From an uncultured Brachyspira sp. (GTDB lineage Bacteria; Spirochaetota; Brachyspiria; Brachyspirales; Brachyspiraceae), in assembly GCA_944392715.1 (NCBI GenBank), contig CALXXQ010000077.1:1-45544 (forward strand): 45,544 nucleotides of DNA, given 5' to 3'. The first letter of the stretch is position 1. Each line of letters opens with the position of its first letter. The notes beneath the pieces are model-generated. The model had not been told where the DNA came from. It ran no database searches and worked only from the letters and a program-made list of their open reading frames with translations. Below, piece after piece: positions 38,307-45,544 of the stretch. The translations under genes and the position numbers were made by a program.

Positions 38307-39164
38307 ATGAAAAAAATTATAATAGCTATTTTTATATTATCATTTTTGATAAGCTGCAGTAATGCTTCTAAAAGTAATACTGATTCTATAGATAAGATTC
38401 AAGTTTATGCCAGCATATATCCAATATATGATTTTGCCAAGAAAATAGGCGGAGATAAAATAGATGTATATAATATGACTGAAACTGGAGCAGAGCCTCA
38501 TGATTTTGAGATAACTTCAAAGGATATGGCTAATTTATCAAAAGCAAGCCTTTTTATATATAATGGCGGAGGAATGGAGCATTGGGTTGATACTGTAAAG
38601 GATAGTATAAAAGAATTAAATAGTTTAGAAACTTCATTCAATATAGACGATAAAGGTTCTGACCCTCATTTTTGGCTTTCACCTATTAAAGCTAAAAAGC
38701 AGATGGAGAATATAAAAAATTCATTATCAGAGATAGATACTAATAATGCTGAATATTATGATTCTAATTATAATTTTTATGCTGAAAAATTAGATAATTT
38801 AGATAAAAATTTCAGAGAGTATTTATCAAATATAAGTAATACTAATTTGGTTGTAACTCATGCGGCATTCGGACATTTTTGTAAGGAATATTCATTGAAT
38901 CAAGTTGCTGTTGCAAGAGATGAAGCAGATCCTAAAGCTATGTCTGATACTATAACTTTTATAAAAGACAATAATGTAAAAGCTATATTCTATGAAGATT
39001 TTTCAAGTTCTAAATTAGTAGATTCTATTGCAAGAGAAACAGGTATAAAAATATTAACATTAAATCCAATAGAGTCTTTAAGTGAAGAAGCCATAAATTC
39101 AGGAAAGGATTATTTTTCTGTAATGGAAGAGAATCTTATTTCTTTAACTAATGGGCTTAATTAA
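38307..39164 (+). CDS. Zinc/manganese ABC transporter substrate-binding lipoprotein (ZnuA-like)
   Basis: 285-residue cluster A-I (ZnuA/TroA/MntC) binding protein with lipobox FLISC (Cys17). Metal ligands: His in TGAEPHDFEITS (about 63), His in DPHFWLSP (about 124), His in VTHAAFGHF (about 190) and the acidic YEDFSS near 256. There is no His-rich loop of the sort that marks many zinc-specific ZnuA proteins, so manganese or iron remains possible. The promoter carries a Fur/Zur-like palindrome. It is followed 14 bases later by the ATPase gene. Confidence 0.92.
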   Translation: MKKIIIAIFILSFLISCSNASKSNTDSIDKIQVYASIYPIYDFAKKIGGDKIDVYNMTETGAEPHDFEITSKDMANLSKASLFIYNGGGMEHWVDTVKDSIKELNSLETSFNIDDKGSDPHFWLSPIKAKKQMENIKNSLSEIDTNNAEYYDSNYNFYAEKLDNLDKNFREYLSNISNTNLVVTHAAFGHFCKEYSLNQVAVARDEADPKAMSDTITFIKDNNVKAIFYEDFSSSKLVDSIARETGIKILTLNPIESLSEEAINSGKDYFSVMEENLISLTNGLN

Positions 39165-39178
39165 AATGATGAGTAAAT

Positions 39179-39919
39179 ATGAATAATACCGTAGAGTTCA
39201 AAAATGTTCATTTTGGTTATACTTCAGATGATATACTTAAATGTATAAGTTTTGATGTTAATGAAGGAGATTTTGTTTCTATAATAGGTTCAAATGGTGC
39301 TGGTAAGAGTACTATATTAAGACTTATTTTGGGAGAGATTAGCCAGTATAGAGGAAGCATCAAATTATATGGAGATGATGTTAGTAAATTTAAAAATTGG
39401 AAAAAAATAGGATATTTAGAACAGAATGCATATTCTAAAATTTTGAATTTTCCAGCTACAGTTTATGAGATAGTGATGTCTAATAATTTTTCGGATATAG
39501 GTTTATTTAAATTTCCAAATAAGAATCATCGTATAAAAGTTATGAATGTACTTGAGCTTTTAGGAATGGAAAAATATAAAGACAGAATGATATCAAAACT
39601 TTCAGGCGGACAGATTCAAAGAGTTTTTTTAGCAAGAACTTTAATATCTAATCCAGATTTACTTTTGCTTGATGAGCCTACAAATGCTGTTGATAGAGAG
39701 ACTATAGATTTAATATATAAAATTCTTCAAGATTTAAATAGGGATAAAAATATCACTATTATAATGGTTACGCATGATTTAGAAAGAATATATAATATAT
39801 CCAATAGAATATTTTGTTTTGAAGAAGGCTCATTATTAGAACTTGATAAGAATCAAATATATGATGAGCTTTCACATAAGCATAAGCATCCTCATGATGA
39901 TAGTATTTGCTCTTGTTAA
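39179..39919 (+). CDS. Metal ABC transporter ATPase (ZnuC-like) with His/Cys tail
   Basis: 246 residues: Walker A GSNGAGKS, signature LSGGQIQRVFLARTL, Walker B LLLLDEPTNAVD, switch THDLERIYNISNR. The C-terminal end (HKHKHPHDDSICSC) has four His and two Cys in about 14 residues, a probable metal-sensing or -binding tail. Its permease partner is not next in line; a ZnuB-type permease is encoded on the opposite strand at 41451-42272. Confidence 0.92.
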   Translation: MNNTVEFKNVHFGYTSDDILKCISFDVNEGDFVSIIGSNGAGKSTILRLILGEISQYRGSIKLYGDDVSKFKNWKKIGYLEQNAYSKILNFPATVYEIVMSNNFSDIGLFKFPNKNHRIKVMNVLELLGMEKYKDRMISKLSGGQIQRVFLARTLISNPDLLLLDEPTNAVDRETIDLIYKILQDLNRDKNITIIMVTHDLERIYNISNRIFCFEEGSLLELDKNQIYDELSHKHKHPHDDSICSC

Positions 39920-39991
39920 TTTATATAAAATTAATTTGATTTTTTTTCTATAAAGTATACAATTTTTTATAATTTTTTAGGAGATAAAATT

Positions 39992-41056
39992 ATGAAAAAG
40001 TTTTTATTAACATTAATTGCTGTATTATCAATTACAAATTCATTAATTTTTGGTATGTACGGTAATAATAATGATTGGATTGATTTTCTTACAGATGGAA
40101 ATCAATTTAGAGCAAGAATGGATCAATTGGGATTTCTATTGGGCAATGACAAAGTCAGAGGAACAGTTGGTTTCAGAGCTAATACTGAATACTGGGGATC
40201 TATATTAACTGCTTCAGGAAATGCCAAATTGGATGCAACAGTTTCTGCTGGTATAGGTTATACTTCTGATTTAATAGGTATAGGATTAGGATATAATTAT
40301 ACTTATTCTGCTGCTGACGAAAATGGTTTAGATAAAAAATTAGATATTCATACTCCTGTTTTAGCTATCAATGCCTTGGCCAATAATTTGAGAATAGCAA
40401 TTCCTGTTCAGATTGCAGTTACTGATTCATTATACAATGCTAATAACTATAAATATTTAGGTATTAGTTTAGATCCGCAAATAAGATACTATACAGGAAT
40501 AGATTTGCTTAATCAAATAAGATTAATAGTAAAATATGGTATTAATCAGGCTAAAGATGCATCAACTACATACACAGCATCATCTTTTGGATTTGATTTC
40601 AGATTATATTTTGGCGCTACAGTTGGAAATGCTACTCTTTATCCTTTTATTAAAGTAACTTATGATACTTCTTTGGGAGCTAAGGGAAAATCTACTGGAA
40701 GTTATGAAGTATTATCTGATAGTGTCATTATTCCTACAACTGTTGGAGATTTACTTGATAGAGAAACTTATATTTTATCTATAATTCCTACTTTAGGTTT
40801 AGAGGCAAGCAGTGATATAGTTTCTCTTTATTTGGAGCCTGGTATAGGATATTCTATTTATGATGATGGTATGAGAGGTTCTAAACTTACTCATTCTTTG
40901 GCTTGGTCTGCATATACAGAGCTTTATATCACTCCTGTTGAAGATTTGGAATGGTATTTTGAAATGGAAGTAAATAATGAAGGAGGAATACCTGTTAATT
41001 TTGCTTCTACTACAGGTATTACTTGGTATTTGCCTTCTTTTGGAGCAGCACAATAA
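39992..41056 (+). CDS. Variable surface protein (Vsp)-like outer-membrane protein
   Basis: 354 residues with a cleavable signal peptide (MKKFLLTLIAVLSITNSLIFG) and then MYGNNNDWIDFLTDGNQFRARMDQLGFLLGNDKVRGTVGFRANT, the start shared by Brachyspira hyodysenteriae Vsp (39-kDa variable surface) proteins as I recall them. The rest is Gly/Tyr-rich beta barrel. Vsp proteins are major outer-membrane antigens subject to variation. The AGGAGAT ribosome site and a strong terminator (41080) frame a single gene, placed between the znuAC-like genes and their permease. Confidence 0.88.
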   Translation: MKKFLLTLIAVLSITNSLIFGMYGNNNDWIDFLTDGNQFRARMDQLGFLLGNDKVRGTVGFRANTEYWGSILTASGNAKLDATVSAGIGYTSDLIGIGLGYNYTYSAADENGLDKKLDIHTPVLAINALANNLRIAIPVQIAVTDSLYNANNYKYLGISLDPQIRYYTGIDLLNQIRLIVKYGINQAKDASTTYTASSFGFDFRLYFGATVGNATLYPFIKVTYDTSLGAKGKSTGSYEVLSDSVIIPTTVGDLLDRETYILSIIPTLGLEASSDIVSLYLEPGIGYSIYDDGMRGSKLTHSLAWSAYTELYITPVEDLEWYFEMEVNNEGGIPVNFASTTGITWYLPSFGAAQ

Positions 41057-41079
41057 ATAATATAAATTAGAAATTAATG

Positions 41080-41118
41080 AAAAGGCTTGAATATAATTAA
41101 TATTTAAGCCTTTTTATT
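41080..41118 (+). terminator. Strong rho-independent terminator of the Vsp-like gene
   Basis: AAAAGGCTT (41080-41088) and AAGCCTTTT (41106-41114) pair perfectly, with additional ATA pairs toward the loop. A T tract follows. It lies 23 bases past the stop. Confidence 0.85.
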
Positions 41119-41128
41119 TCAATTAATT

Positions 41129-41437
41129 CCCCGCCCTTTATTATTTACTGCTTAATTTATTAATTTCATCATAATTATATTTATTGCTTATCAAGAATTT
41201 TTAGCACCCGCCCAAGTTTTTATTAGATTTGGAATTTTATTCAACGCACGGTGTACAAGTTTTTTTATATAATTTAAATTATATTATTAATTAATTTATA
41301 TTCTTAATTTTATTCTGCGTGCGTTAATATTATTTTAAACTTAAATAAAGCTTAGGGTGGGTGTTACAATTACAGAAAGTACAAAAAAGAAATATAAGTC
41401 AATATTTTAGAGTTGATTATAAATTTATAGGGTGGGG
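41129..41437 (+). repeat. Nested palindromic non-coding element with three pairs of GC-rich boxes
   Basis: In the 394-base gap between the Vsp-like gene and the permease there is no plausible gene. Three GC-rich boxes on the left (CCCCGCCCT 41129-41137, CACCCGCCCAAG 41205-41216, AACGCACG 41243-41250) are mirrored by complements on the right (CGTGCGTT 41318-41325, CTTAGGGTGGGTG 41351-41363, AGGGTGGGG 41429-41437). Gaps are symmetrical: 67, 26, 67 (centre), 25, 65. On the plus strand the mismatches become G.U pairs, so an RNA made on that strand could fold. The sequence between boxes is not mirrored. Identity unknown. Confidence 0.6.
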
Positions 41438-41450
41438 ATTAGAATAAAAT

Positions 41451-42272
41451 TTAATTATTATGCTGCATTATTTTAGATGATAATACAGATTTGAGTAGTA
41501 TTATAATTATAAAAGTTATAATACTTATTAAAACTATGGTTGCCCCTGGCTTTAAACCTTGATAATAAGATATGAATATACCTAAGATTGTGAAAAATAA
41601 ATTAAAGAATATTGCATAAATTATAGTTTTTTTATAACTATTTGCCAATTGCATAGAACATGCCACAGGTACTACCATCATTGATGATACTATTAAAGCC
41701 CCAACAGCTCTAGCTGATATTGATACTGTAACTGCTGTTAATATTGTGAAAATAAAATTTATTCTATTTACAGGAACTCCTGAAAGCTTTGCTAGTTTTT
41801 CATTGAATGTTATATAAAAAATTTCTTTGTATAAAAAGATGAAAATAAGTATTGATACAGAACTTATTAATATTACTAATTTTAATTCAAAATCGCTTAT
41901 AGCAACAATACTTCCAAATAAGAAGCTATTAAAATTTGAATTGTTTGCTACAAATCCAGAAAGAAGACCAGCAACACCTATAGATAAAGACATTATAATA
42001 GATATAGACATTTCACCATATTTAGATATTTTTTTTCTTATGAACTCTATTGATAATGCAGATAATATGCAAAATATAATAGAAGCTACTATTGGATTTA
42101 TATTAAAAACTAATCCGAATGTAACGCCAGCAAGCGAAGTATGTGATATGGCATCTCCTATCATAGAAAGCCTTTTTAATACAACGACAACACCTATTGA
42201 AGGTATTATTACAGCAAGCATAATACCAACTAAAAAAGCCTTACGCATAAAATCATATTCAAATATTTCCAT
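41451..42272 (-). CDS. Metal ABC transporter permease (ZnuB-like)
   Basis: 273-residue ABC-3 family permease with eight to nine transmembrane helices: FMRKAFLVGIMLAVIIPSIGVVVVLKRLSMIGDAISHTSLAGV near the N-terminus is the family signature, and LIVSSMMVVPVACSMQLANSYK near residue 200. It completes the importer whose binding protein and ATPase are at 38307-39919 on the plus strand. The frame opens at 42296, but GGGGA lies 7 bases before the ATG at 42272, which I chose. The 49-base gap to the DegT gene stop suggests co-transcription with that gene. Confidence 0.9.
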   Translation of the reverse strand: MEIFEYDFMRKAFLVGIMLAVIIPSIGVVVVLKRLSMIGDAISHTSLAGVTFGLVFNINPIVASIIFCILSALSIEFIRKKISKYGEMSISIIMSLSIGVAGLLSGFVANNSNFNSFLFGSIVAISDFELKLVILISSVSILIFIFLYKEIFYITFNEKLAKLSGVPVNRINFIFTILTAVTVSISARAVGALIVSSMMVVPVACSMQLANSYKKTIIYAIFFNLFFTILGIFISYYQGLKPGATIVLISIITFIIIILLKSVLSSKIMQHNN

Positions 42273-42321
42273 AGGATTTCCCCATAATATTAGCAAAAAT
42301 AAGAATGATAGTTATTATATA

Positions 42322-43374
42322 TCATCTTATCTGCTTTATAAGTTTGCATATAAGTTCAGCCTCATTTTTCTGTAAAGTTGGATATATAGGCAAAGATATA
42401 CTTTTTAAATATGCATTCTCAGTATTAGGATAATTTTCATTAGGTAAATTAAGATAATGATGAAGCGGTTTAAATACAGGTCTAGCAGCTTCCACATTAT
42501 GTCTTTCAAACATTTTTATAGCATCATATATATTCATGCTTCCATTAAGCATGCATACATATCTATAATAGGAAGGACTTTCACTATCATGAGTGGATAA
42601 TTTCATTAAATTACTTTCAAGTATTGCATTATCATAAAATGATGCTATATCGCTTCTTACTTCAACCATTCTGTCAAGATGTTTTAATTCTTCTATCCCT
42701 ATTGAAGCTTGCAAATCTGTTGCAGAATAATTGAATCTTTTTATAAAATTTTCTTTTTTATCATATTGTATTATGTCTCTTATGGAATCCATTCCCTTTT
42801 TCTTAGTGAGTATCATTCCGCCTGCACCGCCTGAAGTTATCATTCTTGTTGCAGAAAGAGAAAAGTAAGCAAAATCTCCAAAGCTTCCAAGCGGATTATC
42901 TCTATATTTCCCTCCCAAACTATGAGAAGCATCTTCTATAATAGGTACTTTAATATCAGCAAGTTCATCTATCAAAGCACAATTTCCAAACATATGAGAA
43001 ACTATAATAGCTTTAGTTTTTTCATTGATAGCCTCTATAACATTATCCATAGATATTTGAAAACTATCTTCATCTATATCTATAAGTACAGGAGTAGCAT
43101 TTAAATTTGTAACTACCTGAAGAGGCGAAGCATTAAGAAAAGATGACATTATTACCTCATCACCTTCACCTATATTTAAATGTCTTAATATAAGCTCTAA
43201 TGCTGCAGTTCCGCTGCTTACAAATATTGCAGTAAATCCTTTTCCAAAATAATTTGCAAAATTTCTTTCAAATTCATATATAACATCGCCTGTAGCTAAA
43301 TTATCACTAATCATTACTTTTAAAGCAGATTCTAAATCTTTTTTTCTTATGGTAGGTCTAGAATGTCTAATCAA
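42322..43374 (-). CDS. DegT/DnrJ/EryC1/StrS family PLP aminotransferase
   Basis: 350 residues. Fold type I sugar aminotransferase pattern: FVSSGTAALELILRHLNIGEGDEVIMSSFLNAS, PVLIDIDEDSFQI, IEDASHSLGGKYRDNPLGSFGDFAYFSLSATRMITSGGAGGMILT, where the usual PLP lysine position (S-x-x-x-x-K) reads SLSATRMITSG. The expected Lys (as in FHATKIINTGEGG) is replaced by Arg or shifted: see findings. Such enzymes make amino sugars for LPS/O-antigen or flagellin glycans. The TTG start at 43374 follows AGGAA. Promoter at 43406-43433. Confidence 0.88.
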   Translation of the reverse strand: MIRHSRPTIRKKDLESALKVMISDNLATGDVIYEFERNFANYFGKGFTAIFVSSGTAALELILRHLNIGEGDEVIMSSFLNASPLQVVTNLNATPVLIDIDEDSFQISMDNVIEAINEKTKAIIVSHMFGNCALIDELADIKVPIIEDASHSLGGKYRDNPLGSFGDFAYFSLSATRMITSGGAGGMILTKKKGMDSIRDIIQYDKKENFIKRFNYSATDLQASIGIEELKHLDRMVEVRSDIASFYDNAILESNLMKLSTHDSESPSYYRYVCMLNGSMNIYDAIKMFERHNVEAARPVFKPLHHYLNLPNENYPNTENAYLKSISLPIYPTLQKNEAELICKLIKQIR

Positions 43375-43405
43375 TTTTTATTCCTCATAAATTTAATTTT
43401 AAATG

Positions 43406-43433
43406 ATGATACCATAAAATACATTATTTTCAA
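43406..43433 (-). promoter_or_regulatory. Promoter of the DegT-znuB unit
   Basis: On the minus strand TTGAAA (43433-43428), 16 bases, TATCAT (43411-43406); transcription would begin about 25 bases ahead of the TTG start. Confidence 0.5.
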
Positions 43434-43472
43434 TAAAATTCAATAATGATAAATATATATTTTAAATTTTGT

Positions 43473-43501
43473 TTGACTTTATCATAGCAGTGTTATATAC
43501 T
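43473..43501 (+). promoter_or_regulatory. Promoter of the TrpX-like binding protein gene
   Basis: TTGACT (43473-43478), exactly 17 bases, TATACT (43496-43501). One of the best sigma-70-type matches in the window; the leader is about 40 bases with AAAGGAG before the ATG. Confidence 0.7.
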
Positions 43502-43546
43502 ATTAGTAGTAATTATGCTTGAAATTTTTATAAAGGAGCTATAGCG

Positions 43547-44509
43547 ATGAAAAAGTTATTTATTACTTTATCAATTGCAATATTATCAATTGCATCATGT
43601 TCAAAAACAGATACATCTTCTGCTAATAATGAAAATACAGGAAATATAAAAATAGGAATAATTCAGTTAGTAGAACATTCAGCATTAGATCAAGCTAATA
43701 AAGGTTTTGTAGACGGATTGAAAGAAGCAGGTTATGAGGACGGAAAAAATATTACAATAGATTATCAGAATGCTCAGGGAGAACAGGCAAACTGTATTAC
43801 AATATCTCAAAAATTCGTAAATGACAGAGTAAATTTAATATTAGCAATAGCAACCCCAGCAGCACAGACAATAGCTAATTTTACAAAAGAAATACCAATA
43901 TTAATTACAGCAGTTACAGACCCAGCAGATTCTAAATTAGTTGCTGATAATAATATGCCAGGAGGAAATGTTACAGGTACTTCAGATTTAACTCCAGTAA
44001 AAGAACAAATAGATTTACTTAAAAAACTTGTACCAAGTGCTAGAAACATCGCATTTTTATACAGTTCAAGCGAGCAAAATTCTAAATTCCAAATAGATAT
44101 AGCAAAAGCAAAAGCTGATGAAGTAGGTTTAACTTATGTAGATGCCACTATTACAAATCCAAATGATTTGCAGCAGGTAGTTCAAAGCTTAATAGGTAAA
44201 GTAGATGCTATATATGTACCTACTGATAATATGGTTTCGGCAGGTATGGCTAATGTTATAGCTATCACAGATCCAGCAAAAATACCAGTAATATGCGGAG
44301 AGGCTGCTATGCTTAAGGCAGGCGGACTTGCTACTTACGGTATAGATTATTATGAATTGGGTAAATTGACAGCTAATCAGGCAGTAAAAATATTAAAAGG
44401 CGAAGCTAAACCAGCTGAAATGCCTATAGAATATATTCAAAATCCAGTATTGGAAATAAATACTAATGCAGCACAAAAATTAGGTGTTAGAATACCAACA
44501 GATTTATAA
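43547..44509 (+). CDS. ABC substrate-binding lipoprotein, TrpX/COG2984 type (copy 1)
   Basis: 320 residues; lipobox SIASC (Cys18). COG2984-type periplasmic-binding fold: IKIGIIQLVEHSALDQANKGFVDGLKEAGYEDGKNITIDYQNAQGEQANC, then ATPAAQTIANFTKEIPILITAVTDPADSKLV, and a C-terminal TYGIDYYELGKLTANQAVKILKGEAKPAEMPIEY. Members bind tryptophan, tyrosine or other small amino acids and nucleobases for import. Strong AAAGGAG ribosome site and promoter at 43473. A near-identical copy follows after a terminator. Confidence 0.92.
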   Translation: MKKLFITLSIAILSIASCSKTDTSSANNENTGNIKIGIIQLVEHSALDQANKGFVDGLKEAGYEDGKNITIDYQNAQGEQANCITISQKFVNDRVNLILAIATPAAQTIANFTKEIPILITAVTDPADSKLVADNNMPGGNVTGTSDLTPVKEQIDLLKKLVPSARNIAFLYSSSEQNSKFQIDIAKAKADEVGLTYVDATITNPNDLQQVVQSLIGKVDAIYVPTDNMVSAGMANVIAITDPAKIPVICGEAAMLKAGGLATYGIDYYELGKLTANQAVKILKGEAKPAEMPIEYIQNPVLEINTNAAQKLGVRIPTDL

Positions 44510-44531
44510 TATATAATTTATTGATTATTTG

Positions 44532-44563
44532 AAAGCCTGTATAATATTTATATGGGCTTTTTT
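44532..44563 (+). terminator. Terminator between the tandem binding-protein genes
   Basis: AAAGCC (44532-44537) pairs with GGCTTT (44555-44560), with an added TATA/TATA inner stem, followed by TTT. It lies 22 bases past the stop of copy 1, so copy 2 probably needs its own promoter or read-through. Confidence 0.8.
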
Positions 44564-44596
44564 ATTAAAGAAACAATATAATAAAAGGGGATTATT

Positions 44597-45544
44597 ATGA
44601 AAAAATATATTTTTATATTATTTATACTTTCAATTATAATTTTTTCCTGTTCAAAAAGAGAAACTAATAATATAAATAATTCTGAAATGATAAAAATAGG
44701 TATTATACAATTAGTAGAGCATCCTGCTTTGGATCAGGCTTATAAAGGTTTTGTTGATGGATTGAAAGAAGAAGGCTATGAAGAGGGAAAGAATGTAGAA
44801 TTCGATTATCAAAATGCTCAGGGAGAACAGGCTAACTGCATTACAATAGCACAAAAATTCTTAAACGATAAAAGCAATTTAATATTAGCAATAGCAACCC
44901 CAGCAGCACAGGCAGCAGCTAATTTGATAAAAGATATTCCTATATTGGTTACAGCAGTTACAGACCCAGAAACAGCAAAATTAGTTGAGAAAAATGAGGC
45001 TCCTGGAGGAAATGTTTCAGGTACTTCAAATTTAACTCCTGTAGATGAGCAGATGGAATTATTAAAAAAATTAGTACCTAATGTAAAAACAGTTGCCCTT
45101 ATGTATAATTCAAGCGAGCAGAATTCAAAATTTCAAATAGATATGGCAAAAAGAAAATTAGATGAAATGGGTATATCATATATGGAAGCTACAATAACAA
45201 ATCCTAATGATATACAGCAGGTAGTTCAAAGCATAATAGGTAAGGCAGAAGCAATATATATACCTACAGATAATATGCTTGCAGCTGGAATGCCTAATGT
45301 TATAAGTGTTACAGAGCCTGCAAAAATACCAGTAATATGCGGTGAGGTTGATATGCTTAAATCAGGAGGTCTTGCTACTTATGGTATAAGCCATTATGAA
45401 TTAGGTAAATTAACTTCTAAACAGGCTGCTAAAATACTTAGAGGAGAAGCTAAACCAGCATCTATGCCTATAGAATATTTGCAAACTCCTACATTAAGTA
45501 TTAATACTAATGCTGCCGAAAAGTTAGGAATAATTATACCAGAG
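44597..45544 (+). CDS. ABC substrate-binding lipoprotein, TrpX/COG2984 type (copy 2, cut by window end)
   Basis: 316 codons are visible from the ATG at 44597, with no stop before the window ends. Signal MKKYIFILFILSIIIFSC gives lipobox Cys18. The body follows copy 1 closely (IKIGIIQLVEHPALDQAYKGFVDGLKEEGYEEGKN, DYQNAQGEQANC, IATPAAQAAANLIKDIPILVTAVTDPETAKLV), a recent tandem duplication. Differences cluster in the signal peptide and linker. AAAAGGGG precedes the start. The transporter permease and ATPase probably lie just beyond the window. Confidence 0.92.
   Translation, partial: MKKYIFILFILSIIIFSCSKRETNNINNSEMIKIGIIQLVEHPALDQAYKGFVDGLKEEGYEEGKNVEFDYQNAQGEQANCITIAQKFLNDKSNLILAIATPAAQAAANLIKDIPILVTAVTDPETAKLVEKNEAPGGNVSGTSNLTPVDEQMELLKKLVPNVKTVALMYNSSEQNSKFQIDMAKRKLDEMGISYMEATITNPNDIQQVVQSIIGKAEAIYIPTDNMLAAGMPNVISVTEPAKIPVICGEVDMLKSGGLATYGISHYELGKLTSKQAAKILRGEAKPASMPIEYLQTPTLSINTNAAEKLGIIIPE

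Noticed and set aside
44510..44596. A frameshifted fusion of the two TrpX-like genes
   Set aside because: Copy 1 has a proper stop and terminator, and copy 2 its own ribosome site, ATG and lipobox.

Overview
The window is a low-GC bacterial chromosome segment from a spirochaete, most likely genus Brachyspira. The evidence is the base and codon composition (AT-rich, Lys/Asn/Ile-rich proteins, AGA arginine), a surface protein resembling the Brachyspira Vsp family at 39992-41056, and many lipoproteins with short spirochaete-type lipoboxes. I cannot name the species. I saw no rRNA, tRNA, CRISPR array, phage or insertion sequence.

The main discovery is at 14039-20638 on the minus strand: a complete streptolysin S-like (SLS/TOMM) toxin locus. 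Transcription order is SagB-like dehydrogenase, SagC-like cyclodehydratase partner, SagD-like YcaO, SagE-like CPBP protease, SagF-like membrane protein, a 44-codon SagA-like precursor at 15544-15678, SagG-like ATPase and SagH-like permease. The precursor has a leader resembling that of SagA, a Pro-Gly-Gly junction, and the core start CCCSCCCSCC. A PadR regulator and two related membrane proteins follow (12310-13973), with their own candidate promoter. The cluster fits old reports that the swine dysentery spirochaete makes an oxygen-stable, carrier-dependent haemolysin similar to streptolysin S. The link is inference.

Left of the toxin (1-12313): a UvrD/PcrA helicase; poorly conserved exported proteins and lipoproteins (2197-5222); two large Lys/Asn/Tyr-rich proteins, one with TPR repeats (5378-8009); IspG of the MEP isoprenoid pathway; threonine synthase plus homoserine kinase (thrC-thrB); and a Pr6Pr-type membrane protein.

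Right of the toxin (20788-35876): a UshA-like 5'-nucleotidase lipoprotein; an ABC-F ATPase, possibly a ribosome-protection antibiotic resistance protein, behind an unusual G7 tract; a FtsB/DivIC-like protein; a CsgG-domain envelope protein and partner; ybaB-recR; a chemotaxis receptor; a pseudouridine catabolism pair (psuK-psuG) upstream of CTP synthase; a cupin; and a Ca/Na antiporter.

Right end (35877-45544): an SsuBC-type ABC importer with two META-domain lipoproteins; a zinc/manganese importer whose binding protein and ATPase are together behind a promoter with a Fur/Zur-like palindrome, while the permease lies 1.5 kb away on the other strand; the Vsp-like protein; a 310-bp nested palindromic non-coding element (41129-41437); a DegT-type aminotransferase; and tandem TrpX-like binding lipoproteins, the second cut by the window end.
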